A DNA stretch of 64,000 bases. Source: Pseudomonadota bacterium (GTDB lineage: Bacteria > Pseudomonadota > Gammaproteobacteria > Burkholderiales > Rhodocyclaceae). Position 1 is the stretch's first letter. Every line of letters starts with the position of its first letter. Made by a program: the position numbers and the translations under genes. The notes under the pieces are model-generated. The model was given only the letters and a program-made list of their open reading frames with translations. It did not search any database and was not told the origin of the DNA. Location: assembly GCA_008501585.1 (NCBI GenBank), contig QQUN01000079.1, positions 62,001 through 126,000 on the forward strand, read 5' to 3'. This document shows, piece by piece, positions 49,591-60,355 of the stretch.

Positions 49591-50112
49591 ATGCACCGAC
49601 CCGAGATATTCGTCTTTCTGGATTTCGACGGCGTCACCCACCCGCTCCGCGAGGTCGAGGATTTCCGCTGCCTGCCGCGCATCGAGGCCGTGCTGCGCGA
49701 GTTCGACGAGTGCCGCGTGGTGATCACCTCGGACTGGCGCACGCTGTTTTCGCTGCGCCGGCTGCAGGCGCACTTTTCCGAAGACATCCGCCCCCGCGTC
49801 GTCGGCACCACGCCCTTCCGTCTCCCCGGACACAACAGCGACTTCTACGGCCTGCGCGAAGCGGAAGCCCGCCAATGGCTCAGCGAGCACCACGCCGCCG
49901 ACGCCCCCTGGCTGGCGATCGACGACGCGCCCGGCAACTGGCCGACCCGCGCCCGGCTGATCCTGACGGATTTCAAATCCGGCTTCATGGACGACGACGC
50001 CGAGCGGATGCGCACGGTACTACGCGCCTTGCGCGCCGATGCACGGCATGGCTGCGAGAGCACGCCCGCCTCACTGCACTGGGGCCACCCGAGTTTCGCT
50101 CCCGGCACATGA
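49591..50112 (+). CDS. HAD-like protein of the RNA-repair-associated type
   Basis: A 173-residue HAD-superfamily protein. Motif I is FVFLDFDGVTHP, motif II is VVITSDWRTLFSLRRL, and motif III/IV is LAIDDAPGNWP. This matches the HAD domain found in so-called Swiss army knife RNA-repair proteins and small stand-alone relatives. The expected activity is phosphatase, perhaps on RNA or nucleotide ends. No RNA ligase or kinase is nearby. It starts 175 bases from fabI in the other direction and ends within a perfect 36-base palindrome. Confidence 0.75.
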   Translation: MHRPEIFVFLDFDGVTHPLREVEDFRCLPRIEAVLREFDECRVVITSDWRTLFSLRRLQAHFSEDIRPRVVGTTPFRLPGHNSDFYGLREAEARQWLSEHHAADAPWLAIDDAPGNWPTRARLILTDFKSGFMDDDAERMRTVLRALRADARHGCESTPASLHWGHPSFAPGT

Positions 50113-50143
50113 ACAACGGGCCCCGCGGGGCCCGTTGTTCATG
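50108..50143. terminator. Perfect 36-base palindrome between HAD gene and ahpF
   Basis: The 18 bases 50108-50125 are exactly inverted at 50126-50143; the centre is GGGCCCCGCGGGGCCC and the arms end in CATGAAC/GTTCATG. The HAD gene stop codon (50110-50112) is part of it. As RNA it makes a 16-base-pair GC-rich hairpin on either strand, so it can terminate both convergent genes. Confidence 0.7.
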
Positions 50144-50164
50144 GTGTCACCCTCCCGGGCCGAC

Positions 50165-51739
50165 CTACGCGGCCTGCGTTGCCGCCGTATCCACCGAGCT
50201 GCGGATCAGGTGGTCAAAGGCCGACAGCGCCGCCTTGGAGCCTTCGCCCATGGCGATAATGATCTGCTTGTAGGGCACCGTTGTCGCATCGCCTGCGGCA
50301 AATACGCCGAGCACGTTGGTCTCGCCGCGCGCGTTCACCTCGATCTCGCCATGCTTGCTCAGATCGACCGTGCCCTTGAGCCAGTCGGTGTTGGGCAGCA
50401 GGCCGATCTGCACGAACACGCCTTCGAGCGGCACCGCATGCGACTCACCGCTGCGACGGTCGGTATACACCAGGCCATTGACCTTGCCGTCGGCCCCGGT
50501 CACTTCGGTAGTCTGCGCATCGGTGTGGATGGTGACATTGGGCAGGCTCTTGAGCTTGGCCTGCAGCACGGCATCGGCGCGCAGTTCGCGGCCGAATTCG
50601 AGCAGCGTCACATGCGCCACGATGCCGGCCAGGTCGATGGCCGCCTCGACGCCCGAGTTGCCGCCGCCGATCACCGCCACGCGCTTGCCCTTGAAGAGCG
50701 GGCCGTCGCAGTGCGGGCAATAGGCCACGCCGCGACCGCGATATTCGCGTTCGCCGGGCACGTTCATCTCGCGCCAGCGTGCGCCGGTGGCGAGGATGAT
50801 GGCTTTGGCCTTCACCGTCGCACCGCTGGCCAGGCGGATTTCGTTCATCTGGCCGGGGATCAGCGCCTCGGCACGCTGGCCGTCCATCACGTCCACCTCG
50901 TACTGCTTCACATGCTGCTCGAGCGCGGCGGCCAGCTTGGGCCCCTCGGTTTCCTTCACCGAGATGAAGTTCTCGATGGCCATGGTATCCATCACCTGGC
51001 CGCCGAAGCGCTCCGACACCACGCCGGTACGCACGCCCTTGCGCGCTGCGTAGATCGCCGCCGCCGCACCGGCCGGGCCGCCGCCAACGATGAGTACGTC
51101 GAAGGCGTCCTTGTCGGCGATCTTTGCTGCATCGCGCGCCGCGGCGCCGGTGTCGAGTTTGGCAAGGATTTCCTTGAGGCTGGTGCGCCCCTGGCCGAAG
51201 GCCTCGCCATTCAGATACACGCTGGGCACGGCAAGGATCTTGTTGCGCTCGACTTCGTCCTGGAACAGCGCGCCGTCGACCATGGTGTGGCGGATGTTGG
51301 GGTTGAGCACCGCCATCAGGTTGAGCGCCTGCACCACCTCCGGGCAGTTCTGGCAGGACAGTGAAATGTAGGTGACGAAGTCGAACGCCCCCTCGATGGC
51401 ACGGATCTCCGCAATCATGTCGGCCTCAACCTTGGGCGGATGGCCGCCGACCTGCAGCAGCGCCAGCACCAGCGAGGTGAATTCATGGCCCATCGGGATG
51501 CCAGCAAAGCGCACGCCCATGTCGGCACCAGCGCGGGTCAGCGCGAAGGACGGCGTGCGTACGGACGCATCGCGGGTCTCGAACAGGGTGATCTTGTCGG
51601 TCAGGCCGGCAATGTCGTTGAGCAGCGCGAGCATCTCGGCGGACTTGGCGCCATCGTCCACGTTCGCAGTGATCTCGATCGGCTGGGTGACGTTCTGCAG
51701 GTAGGTCGAAAGCTGTTGTTTGAGATTGGCGTCGAGCAT
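50165..51739 (-). CDS. ahpF: Alkyl hydroperoxide reductase flavoprotein AhpF
   Basis: A 524-residue flavoprotein. The N-terminal part holds two thioredoxin-like folds with the disulfide CQNC near residue 129. The C-terminal thioredoxin-reductase-like part has FAD motif [22 protein letters not shown], active disulfide CPHC near residue 345 and NAD motif [19 protein letters not shown]. It takes electrons from NADH to recharge AhpC. The ATG at 51739 fits the family start [11 protein letters not shown] terminator lies between ahpC and ahpF, so ahpF expression is partly separate. Confidence 0.96.
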   Translation of the reverse strand: MLDANLKQQLSTYLQNVTQPIEITANVDDGAKSAEMLALLNDIAGLTDKITLFETRDASVRTPSFALTRAGADMGVRFAGIPMGHEFTSLVLALLQVGGHPPKVEADMIAEIRAIEGAFDFVTYISLSCQNCPEVVQALNLMAVLNPNIRHTMVDGALFQDEVERNKILAVPSVYLNGEAFGQGRTSLKEILAKLDTGAAARDAAKIADKDAFDVLIVGGGPAGAAAAIYAARKGVRTGVVSERFGGQVMDTMAIENFISVKETEGPKLAAALEQHVKQYEVDVMDGQRAEALIPGQMNEIRLASGATVKAKAIILATGARWREMNVPGEREYRGRGVAYCPHCDGPLFKGKRVAVIGGGNSGVEAAIDLAGIVAHVTLLEFGRELRADAVLQAKLKSLPNVTIHTDAQTTEVTGADGKVNGLVYTDRRSGESHAVPLEGVFVQIGLLPNTDWLKGTVDLSKHGEIEVNARGETNVLGVFAAGDATTVPYKQIIIAMGEGSKAALSAFDHLIRSSVDTAATQAA

Positions 51740-51767
51740 GGCAGGCCTCCGGGATCGAAATTTGGGC

Positions 51768-51797
51768 AAAAAAATGCCCGGGCCTTTGCCCCGGGCA
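51768..51797 (-). terminator. Intrinsic terminator between ahpC and ahpF
   Basis: Read on the minus strand: TGCCCGGG-GCAAAGG-CCCGGGCA, an eight- to nine-base-pair stem, followed by seven T (51774 down to 51768). It stands 28 bases before the ahpF start and after the ahpC gene, a textbook place for partial termination that makes much more AhpC than AhpF. The remaining spacer (51800-51969) holds only GC-rich inverted sequences such as CCCCCTCGGGGGG and no gene. Confidence 0.75.
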
Positions 51798-51969
51798 TGG
51801 GGTGAAGCGGTGTCGGAAAGACGCAGGCCTAGCCCTCGCCTTTCCGTCGCCGCCTCGGAGCGGGGCGACAGCCGTTGGGGGAAACCGAGCTGGCGCCGGG
51901 CCGCCCCAAGCCAGCGAGCCGCCCCCTCGGGGGGCAGGCCACCGCGCAAGCGGCGGCCGTGGGGGCTCC

Positions 51970-52536
51970 TTAGATTTTGCCCACGAGGTCCAGCGACGGG
52001 GCCAGGGTGGCTTCACCCGGGGTCCACTTGGCCGGGCACACTTCGCCCGGGTGGGCGGCCACGTACTGGGCGGCCTGGATCTTGCGGACCAGTTCCTTCG
52101 CGTCACGGCCGATGCCCAGGTCGTGAATCTCGGCCACCTTGATCTCGCCTTCCGGGTTGATCACGAAGGTGCCGCGCAGGGCCAGGCCTTCTTCCTCGAT
52201 CATCACCTCGAAGTTGCGCGAGATGGTGCCGGTCGGGTCGCCGATCATGGCGTAGTTGATCTTCTTGATCGTCTCCGAGGCGTCATGCCAGGCCTTGTGC
52301 GTGAAGTGAGTGTCGGTCGACACCGAGTACACTTCCACGCCCATGTCCTTGAGCTGCTCGTAGTGGTCGGCCAGGTCGCCCAGTTCGGTCGGGCACACGA
52401 AGGTGAAGTCGGCCGGGTAGAAGAACACCACCGACCACTTGCCCAGCAGGGACTGCTCGGTCACTTCCTTGAACTCGCCGCCCTTGTAGGCGGTGGCTTT
52501 GAAGGGCTTGATCTTGCTGTTGATGAGGTTCGACAT
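51970..52536 (-). CDS. ahpC: Peroxiredoxin AhpC
   Basis: A 188-residue typical 2-Cys peroxiredoxin. The peroxidatic cysteine is in [11 protein letters not shown] (residue 47) and the resolving cysteine is in GEVCPAKW near residue 167. It reduces hydrogen peroxide and organic peroxides and is recycled by AhpF. A GGAG lies before the ATG. An OxyR-type half operator is about 100 bases upstream. This is useful next to an iron-uptake and oxygen-using hydrogenase lifestyle, but the gene is general. Confidence 0.97.
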   Translation of the reverse strand: MSNLINSKIKPFKATAYKGGEFKEVTEQSLLGKWSVVFFYPADFTFVCPTELGDLADHYEQLKDMGVEVYSVSTDTHFTHKAWHDASETIKKINYAMIGDPTGTISRNFEVMIEEEGLALRGTFVINPEGEIKVAEIHDLGIGRDAKELVRKIQAAQYVAAHPGEVCPAKWTPGEATLAPSLDLVGKI

Positions 52537-52634
52537 GGTTTCACTCCTTTTGGGTTAGCGGGTGCTGCGAAATCGATGGGTGAATGCTATTGCGTCGCAC
52601 AAGATTGATCCAATTGAACATCCAAATTTTATCG

Positions 52635-52649
52635 ATAGGCAGCGCCTAT
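52635..52649. promoter_or_regulatory. OxyR-type ATAG-N7-CTAT site before ahpC
   Basis: ATAGGCAGCGCCTAT is an exact ATAG-N7-CTAT element, half of the OxyR tetramer site. The second half expected one turn away is weak (ATTG at 52613-52616). It lies 99 bases upstream of the ahpC ATG and 105 bases upstream of the divergent ubiquinone hydroxylase gene. Peroxide control of ahpC by OxyR is the normal arrangement. Confidence 0.5.
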
Positions 52650-52753
52650 GTTGCCGCACTTGCAGCGGCCGCTTTGCCGAAACCCGCCAATGCGGTAACG
52701 TTCTGCCCCAGTTGGCGCACCCGCTCCACGCTCCTGTCTTGCAGGCCCTGCCC

Positions 52754-53917
52754 ATGAAATTCGACCTCGTCATCGTCGGTGCCGGACTCGCCGGCGCCAG
52801 CCTTGCCGCCGCGCTGCGCGGCAGCCGGCTGAAGATCGCCGTCGTGGAGTCCCAGCCGCCCGCCCCGCCTGCGGGCTGGGACAGCCGCATCTACGCCATC
52901 AGCCCGACCAATGTGGACTTCCTCACCCAGATCGGCGTCTGGCCGCATCTGGACGCTGCCCGCCTCACCCCGGTGTACGACATGGCCATCCACGGCGATG
53001 CCGGCGGCCAACTCGACTTCTCGGCCTACGACTGCGGCCTGCGCGAGCTGGCCTGGATCGTGGAATCCGGCCTGATGCAGCGCGAGCTGTGGGAGACCAT
53101 CAAGCGCCAGCACAACCTCACCCTGCTGTGCCCGGCGCATCCGGTGCGCCTGGCGGTGGATGACGACGCCGCCACACTCACCCTCGACAACGGCAAGACG
53201 CTCACCGCCTCGCTGGTGGTCGCCGCCGACGGCGCCCGGTCGTGGGTTCGCGAACAGGTCGGTATCGCCGCCACCACCACGCCCTATGACGAAAAAGGCG
53301 TGGTCGCCAATTTCCGCTGCGAAAAGCCGCACCGCAACACGGCCTATCAATGGTTCCACGACGACGGCATCCTGGCCTACCTGCCGCTGCCCGACAACAT
53401 GATCTCCATCGTCTGGTCCGCACCGGACGCCATCGCCGACGCGCTCGCCGCGCTGCCGGCCGAGGCGCTGTGCGCCCGCGTTGCCGAGGCCGGTGAGCAC
53501 ACGCTGGGCGCGCTCACGCTGGAGACGCCGGCCGCCGCCTTTCCGCTGCGCCTGATGCGCGTGCCGCAGCCGACCGCCCCGCGCGTGGCGCTGATCGGCG
53601 ACGCCGCCCATGCCATTCATCCGCTGTCCGGCCACGGCATCAACCTTGGCTATCAGGATGCCAAGGCCCTGGCCGAGCTGCTCGGCCCGCTGCCGGTCTG
53701 GCGCGACCCCGGCGAGGCCGCCCTGCTGGCCAGCTACGCCCGCGCCCGCGCCGAAGAAACCACGCTGCTGCAGTCCACCACCCATGCGCTCAACCGCCTG
53801 TTCAAGCCCGACAACGGCCTTTTGTCGGGTTTGCGCAATCTCGGACTGAACCTCACCAACCAAATCCCTGTCGTACGCAACGCGCTGGTGCGATATGCCA
53901 TCAGCGGACACTTTTGA
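52754..53917 (+). CDS. UbiH/UbiF-family FAD-dependent hydroxylase
   Basis: A 387-residue flavin monooxygenase of the UbiH/COQ6 family. The FAD fingerprint is DLVIVGAGLAGASLAAALRGS at the N-terminus, the DG motif is VVAADGARSWVREQ, and the GD motif is RVALIGDAAHAIHPLSGHGINLGYQDAKAL. It adds a hydroxyl group to the ring during ubiquinone synthesis; which position (UbiH, UbiF, UbiI or UbiM type) is not clear from the sequence alone. It is followed after 15 bases by dsbC. The ATG at 52754 fits the family start. Confidence 0.9.
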   Translation: MKFDLVIVGAGLAGASLAAALRGSRLKIAVVESQPPAPPAGWDSRIYAISPTNVDFLTQIGVWPHLDAARLTPVYDMAIHGDAGGQLDFSAYDCGLRELAWIVESGLMQRELWETIKRQHNLTLLCPAHPVRLAVDDDAATLTLDNGKTLTASLVVAADGARSWVREQVGIAATTTPYDEKGVVANFRCEKPHRNTAYQWFHDDGILAYLPLPDNMISIVWSAPDAIADALAALPAEALCARVAEAGEHTLGALTLETPAAAFPLRLMRVPQPTAPRVALIGDAAHAIHPLSGHGINLGYQDAKALAELLGPLPVWRDPGEAALLASYARARAEETTLLQSTTHALNRLFKPDNGLLSGLRNLGLNLTNQIPVVRNALVRYAISGHF

Positions 53918-53932
53918 TTCCTGGAGAACCGG

Positions 53933-54661
53933 ATGAACCACCCCCGACTGCGCGCCGCGCTGGCCACCCTCACCCTGGCCGCCGGTGTCGCCCATGCCGG
54001 CGAAGCCGATGTGCAGAAGAAGGTTGAAGCCTTCATCGGCGCCCCTGCCGTCAGCAGCGTCAAGGCCACGACCTACAACAAACTGTACGAAGTGGTGCTC
54101 AAGTCCGGTGAGCTGGTCTACACCAACGAGGCGGTGAGTTTCATCATCGACGGCAACATCATCGACACCAAGACCCGCAGCAACGTCACCCAGGCCCGCC
54201 TCAACGCCCTGTCGGCGATCGACTTCGCCAGCCTGCCGCTCAAGGACGCGGTCAAGCATGTGCGCGGCAAGGGTGAGCGCGTCATCGCCACCTTCGAAGA
54301 CCCCAATTGCGGCTTCTGCAAGCGTCTCGCCGGCGAGTTGCAGACCATGGACAACGTCACCGTCTACACCTTCCTCTACCCCATCCTGAGCCCGGATTCG
54401 ATCGACAAATCCAAGCGCATCTGGTGTGCCGAGAACCAGGGCGTGGCCTGGATGGACTGGGTCGGCGCCGGCAAGGCCCCGCCCGCCGCGGCCGACTGCG
54501 ATACCTCGGCCATCGAGCGCAACGTCGCCCTCGGCCAGCAACTGCGCATCAGCGGCACGCCCACCATCTTCCTCGCCGACGGCAGCCGTATCGGCGGCTT
54601 CCTGCCGGCGGCACAGCTGAACCCGGCCATCGACGAAGCGCAGGGCAAAGCCAAGAAGTAA
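53933..54661 (+). CDS. dsbC: Periplasmic disulfide isomerase DsbC
   Basis: A 242-residue secreted thioredoxin-fold protein. It has a signal peptide (LAAGVAHAG), an N-terminal dimerisation domain (VQKKVEAFIGAPAVSSVKAT) and a catalytic domain with FEDPNCGFCKRLAGEL; CGFC is the active pair and SGTPTIFLADG is the cis-Pro loop. A second cysteine pair, WCAE near residue 163 and DCDTS near 183, is the structural disulfide of DsbC. It corrects wrong disulfides in the periplasm and is kept reduced by DsbD (not in window). A strong terminator follows. Confidence 0.93.
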   Translation: MNHPRLRAALATLTLAAGVAHAGEADVQKKVEAFIGAPAVSSVKATTYNKLYEVVLKSGELVYTNEAVSFIIDGNIIDTKTRSNVTQARLNALSAIDFASLPLKDAVKHVRGKGERVIATFEDPNCGFCKRLAGELQTMDNVTVYTFLYPILSPDSIDKSKRIWCAENQGVAWMDWVGAGKAPPAAADCDTSAIERNVALGQQLRISGTPTIFLADGSRIGGFLPAAQLNPAIDEAQGKAKK

Positions 54662-54684
54662 TCCGGCGCGCCGCCCACACACGC

Positions 54685-54714
54685 CCTGCCGGCCCCGGGC
54701 CGGCAGGATTGTTT
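54685..54714 (+). terminator. Intrinsic terminator after dsbC
   Basis: CCTGCCGGCCC and GGGCCGGCAGG form an 11-base-pair stem around one central C, followed by ATTGTTT. It lies 24 bases after the dsbC stop and faces the convergent cbbR gene. Confidence 0.65.
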
Positions 54715-54764
54715 CCGGGGTTGGCCAACGCAGACCGAAGGGCAGCGCACGCTGATGCAGTGGC

Positions 54765-57255
<2,491 letters not shown>

Positions 57256-57267
57256 CGGCGAGTAATT

Positions 57268-57354
57268 CGTGATGGGTGATGGGGTGATTCGTCAATGGCG
57301 GGCGCTGCGCGCCCGGAGGCACCCCACCAATCACCCATCACCCATCACCCATTC
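57268..57354. repeat. Inverted GGGTGATGGGGTGATT repeat between cbbL and cbbS
   Basis: Left arm 57268-57298 carries GTGATGGGTGATGGGGTGAT, and right arm 57324-57354 carries three ATCACCC units in the opposite sense. Together they fold into a long hairpin that occupies nearly the whole cbbL-cbbS gap, with a second small hairpin (GGGCGCTGCGCGCCC) in the loop. This is the same family as 8448-8542 between hupL and hupC. Confidence 0.75.
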
Positions 57355-57366
57355 CCGGAGAACGAC

Positions 57367-57792
57367 ATGCGAATCACCCAAGGCGCCTTTTCCTTCCTGC
57401 CCGACCTCACCGACACGCAAATCGCCGCGCAGATCGAGTACTGCCTGCGCAACGACTGGGCAGTGGCCATCGAATTCACCGACGACCCGCACCCGCGCAA
57501 CACCTACTGGTCGATGTGGGGCCACCCGATGTTCGACCTCGCCGACGCCGCCGGCGCCATGCAGGCGCTGCGCGAATGCCGCGCGGCGCGGCCCGGGCAC
57601 TACATCCGCATCAACGCCTTCGACCCGAGCGCGGGCTGGGAGACGGTGCGCCTGTCCTTCATCGTCGGCCGCCCGGCGGTCGAGCCCGGCTTCCGCCTGG
57701 TGCGGCGCGAAGGCCCCGGCCGCACGCTGCACTACACGCTGGAGAGCTACGCCGTCGGCCGCCAGCCCGAGGGCGAGCGCTACGCCACGTAG
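57367..57792 (+). CDS. cbbS: RuBisCO small subunit, form IC
   Basis: A 141-residue small subunit with the family blocks [35 protein letters not shown] and YIRINAFD. The C-terminal extension of about 30 residues past the usual small-subunit end is typical of red-type enzymes and forms the beta-hairpins that line the central pore. The TAG stop is supplied by the first bases of a palindromic repeat (GTAGGGCGGG). It pairs with CbbL in an L8S8 complex. Confidence 0.96.
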   Translation: MRITQGAFSFLPDLTDTQIAAQIEYCLRNDWAVAIEFTDDPHPRNTYWSMWGHPMFDLADAAGAMQALRECRAARPGHYIRINAFDPSAGWETVRLSFIVGRPAVEPGFRLVRREGPGRTLHYTLESYAVGRQPEGERYAT

Positions 57793-57854
57793 GGCGGGTT
57801 TCAACCCGCCAACGACATAGCCCGGGAGATGGCGGGTTGACACCCGCCCTACGC
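57788..57854. repeat. REP-type repeat pair between cbbS and cbbX
   Basis: GGCGGGTTTCAACCCGCC is itself palindromic and is paired with a second arm GGCGGGTTGACACCCGCC; the outer ends read GTAG and CTAC, so the whole unit is inverted (57788-57854). The first arm supplies the cbbS stop codon. Confidence 0.8.
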
Positions 57855-57883
57855 CTGCCGACGAAGACGCACCGGAGACCGAC

Positions 57884-58858
57884 ATGACCCAGCCCCTCGC
57901 CGCCCCGACCGACACCATCGACCTCGCCGCCGAATACCGCGAGGCCGGCGTCGCCGACGTGCTCGACCGCCTCGACGCCGAGCTGGTCGGCCTGGCGCCG
58001 GTCAAGCGCCGGGTGCGCGAGATCGCCGCCCTGCTGCTGGTCGACCGCGTGCGCGCGCGCCTCGGCCTGGCCAGCACCCCGCCCTCGCTGCACATGTGCT
58101 TCACCGGCAACCCCGGCACCGGCAAGACCACGCTGGCGCTGCGCATGGCCGAGATCCTCCAGCGCCTCGGCTATGTGCGCAAAGGCCATGTGGTGGCGGT
58201 CACGCGCGACGACCTGGTCGGCCAGTTCATCGGCCACACCGCGCCCAAGACCAAGGAGGTGCTCAAGCGCGCCATGGGCGGCGTGCTGTTCATCGATGAG
58301 GCCTATTACCTGTTCCGCCCCGAGAACGAAAAGGACTACGGCCAGGAGGCCATCGAGATCCTGCTGCAGGTGATGGAGAACCAGCGCGACGACCTGGTGG
58401 TGATCCTCGCCGGCTACGCCGATCGCATGGACCGCTTCTTCGAGTCCAACCCCGGCATGAAGTCGCGCATCGCCCACCATGTCGAGTTCCCCGACTACAG
58501 CAACGCCGAGCTGGCCCAGATCGCCGAGCGCATGCTGGCCGACTGGAACTACCGCTTCGACGCCGCCGGCCGCGCCGCCTTCGACGACTACCTGCGCCAC
58601 CGCCGCGCCAAGCCGCACTTCGCCAACGCCCGCAGCGTGCGCAACGCGCTCGACCGCATGCGCCTGCGCCAGGCGCTGCGCCTGTTCGACGGCGCGACGC
58701 CGATCGACCCGGACGACTTGCAGATCCTCACCGACGCCGACGTGCGCGCCAGCCGCCACTTCCGCCCGACGCCGCCGACCCTGGTCGGCCAGGCGCCGCC
58801 GGACGAGGAGATCGACGCCTACGACCCCGACCGCATCCCGGAGCGCAGCGACTACTGA
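57884..58858 (+). CDS. cbbX: Red-type RuBisCO activase CbbX
   Basis: A 324-residue AAA+ ATPase. Walker A is GNPGTGKTT (residues 75-83), Walker B is [13 protein letters not shown], and the sensor/arginine region is [13 protein letters not shown]. The pore loop motif is near [13 protein letters not shown]. CbbX pulls on the C-terminal tail of the red-type large subunit to free inhibitory sugar phosphates and is itself activated by RuBP. Its presence confirms that the RuBisCO is form IC and not form II. It is in the normal position after cbbS. Confidence 0.96.
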   Translation: MTQPLAAPTDTIDLAAEYREAGVADVLDRLDAELVGLAPVKRRVREIAALLLVDRVRARLGLASTPPSLHMCFTGNPGTGKTTLALRMAEILQRLGYVRKGHVVAVTRDDLVGQFIGHTAPKTKEVLKRAMGGVLFIDEAYYLFRPENEKDYGQEAIEILLQVMENQRDDLVVILAGYADRMDRFFESNPGMKSRIAHHVEFPDYSNAELAQIAERMLADWNYRFDAAGRAAFDDYLRHRRAKPHFANARSVRNALDRMRLRQALRLFDGATPIDPDDLQILTDADVRASRHFRPTPPTLVGQAPPDEEIDAYDPDRIPERSDY

Positions 58859-58879
58859 GGGCGGGTTGAAACCCGCCCA
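58859..58879. repeat. REP-type palindrome after cbbX
   Basis: GGGCGGGTTGAAACCCGCCC begins immediately after the cbbX stop codon. It is the inverse of the unit at 57788 and 59073 and could pair with either. Confidence 0.75.
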
Positions 58880-58902
58880 CCTCAAAACCGCCGGAGCCAC
58901 GC

Positions 58903-58983
58903 ATGAGCATCCACACCACCATCAACCGCGACGGCTGCACCGTCGAGTCCATCGTGGCCGCGGCAAGGCAGCTCGTGACGTAG
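58903..58983 (+). CDS. 26-codon open frame between cbbX and cbbF, possible gene fragment
   Basis: A 26-residue frame starting MSIHTTINRDG with GGAG upstream; its TAG stop is the first base group of a palindromic repeat. The first ten codons resemble the start of the gap gene at 63542 ([11 protein letters not shown]) in both protein and DNA. It may be the 5' stub of a duplicated gap or a lost cbb gene cut off by the repeat. I see no independent function. Real translation is uncertain. Confidence 0.3.
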   Translation: MSIHTTINRDGCTVESIVAAARQLVT

Positions 58984-59060
58984 GACGGATAAGCGCAGCG
59001 CATCCGCCATCGCACGCCCCGCGGGGCACGGCGGATGCGCCTTCGGCTTATCCGCCCTAC
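58980..59060. repeat. Long inverted repeat of GGATAAGCGCAGCGCATCC type
   Basis: The left arm 58980-59009 (GTAGGACGGATAAGCG...) and the right arm 59030-59060 (...GGCTTATCCGCCCTAC) are nearly exact inverses around a GC-rich loop. It is a second repeat type, with the same GTAGG/CCTAC ends as the neighbouring unit. Confidence 0.75.
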
Positions 59061-59072
59061 GAACCGCCCCGC

Positions 59073-59096
59073 CGTAGGGCGGGTTTCAACCCGCCA
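59073..59096. repeat. REP-type palindrome before cbbF
   Basis: GTAGGGCGGGTTTCAACCCG plus CC, the same unit as at 57788 and 61304. It is 41 bases upstream of the cbbF start. Confidence 0.75.
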
Positions 59097-59136
59097 AGAC
59101 GCCCCGACGAACACCCAAAAATGCGAGGAGACACGC

Positions 59137-60213
59137 ATGTTCAGCCTGGAACGCACCACGCTCACCGAGTACCTGATCTCCCAGCGGCGCAGCCACCCCG
59201 GCGCCACCGGCGAGTTCAACGCCCTGATCCTGCAGGTCGCCCAGGCCTGCAAGGCCGTCTCGCGCGCGGTCGCGCACGGCGCGCTGGGCGGCGTGCTCGG
59301 CGCCTTGGCGGCCACCAACGTGCAGGGCGAAACGCAGCAGACGCTCGACGTGCTGGCCGACGACATCTTCCGCCGCGCCACCCACTGGGGCGGTGCCCTG
59401 GCCGGCATGCTGTCGGAAGAGAACGAAGCGCCGATTCCCATTCCCGAGGGCCACAAGCGCGGCAAGTACCTGCTGCTGTTCGACCCGCTCGACGGCTCAT
59501 CCAACATCGACGTGAACGTCTCGGTCGGCTCCATCTTCTCCATCCTGCGCAGCCCGCGCCCCGGCGAGGCCGCCACCGAGGCCGACTTCCTGCAACCGGG
59601 CACGCGCCAGGTGGCCGCCGGCTACGCCATCTACGGCCCCTCGACGCTGCTGGTGCTCACCGTCGGGCGCGGCGTGGCGGCCTTCACCTTCGACCCCGTC
59701 CTGGGCGAGTTCTTCCTCACCCGTGACGACATCCGCATTCCGGGGGCCACGCAGGAGTTCGCCATCAACGCCTCCAACTCGCGCTTCTGGGAGGCGCCGG
59801 TGGCGCGCTACGTGGCCGAATGCCTGGCCGGCAAGAGCGGCCCGCGCGGCAAGGACTTCAACATGCGCTGGGTCGCCTCCCTGGTGGCCGAGGCCCACCG
59901 CATCCTCACCCGCGGCGGCGTCTTCCTCTACCCGCGCGACCGCAAAGACCCCGGCAAGCCCGGCCGGCTGCGCCTGCTCTACGAGGCCAACCCCATCGGC
60001 TGGCTCATCGAGCAAGCCGGCGGCCGCGCCTCCACCGGCGTGCGCCCGGTGCTCGAAGTGGCGCCCGAATCGACGCACCAGCGCATCGGCTTCGTCTTCG
60101 GCTCGCGCGAAGAAGTCGAGCGCATCGAGCGCTACCACGCCGAACCGGTACTCGGCGGCGACCACCACGACGCGCCGCTGTTCAACACCCGTGGCCTGTT
60201 CATGACGGCGTAG
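59137..60213 (+). CDS. cbbF: Class I fructose-1,6-bisphosphatase
   Basis: A 358-residue FBPase. The metal site is in YLLLFDPLDGSSNIDVNVSVGSIFS near residue 110 (DPLDGSS), with the upstream EEN motif LSEENEAP, and the substrate phosphate loop is NMRWVASLVAEAHRIL. It makes fructose-6-phosphate (and perhaps sedoheptulose-7-phosphate) in the regeneration phase of the Calvin cycle. CGAGGAG lies upstream of the ATG. Confidence 0.95.
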   Translation: MFSLERTTLTEYLISQRRSHPGATGEFNALILQVAQACKAVSRAVAHGALGGVLGALAATNVQGETQQTLDVLADDIFRRATHWGGALAGMLSEENEAPIPIPEGHKRGKYLLLFDPLDGSSNIDVNVSVGSIFSILRSPRPGEAATEADFLQPGTRQVAAGYAIYGPSTLLVLTVGRGVAAFTFDPVLGEFFLTRDDIRIPGATQEFAINASNSRFWEAPVARYVAECLAGKSGPRGKDFNMRWVASLVAEAHRILTRGGVFLYPRDRKDPGKPGRLRLLYEANPIGWLIEQAGGRASTGVRPVLEVAPESTHQRIGFVFGSREEVERIERYHAEPVLGGDHHDAPLFNTRGLFMTA

Positions 60214-60220
60214 ACGGCTG

Positions 60221-60317
60221 CGTAGCCCGGACGAGGGCCGCAGGCCCGACTCCGGGAGCGGCCTCACGCAACCGGCACGCTGCCCCCCGGATTCCGCGGC
60301 GCTCCATCCGGGCTACG
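60221..60317. repeat. GTAGCCCGGA-type inverted repeat between cbbF and cbbP
   Basis: The left arm starts CGTAGCCCGGACGAGG and the right arm ends CCATCCGGGCTACG; the outer ten bases are exact inverses. It is a third repeat type, shared with 63422-63501. Together with short ends it fills most of the 142-base gap. Confidence 0.7.
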
Positions 60318-60355
60318 CCCCACCCCCGATTTCCCATCCGCACGAGGGCAACACC

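Noticed and set aside
57268-57354. Short repeated ATCACCC units looking like a small CRISPR array
   Set aside because: Units are only seven bases long without unique spacers, they are part of a long inverted repeat, and no cas gene is in the window.
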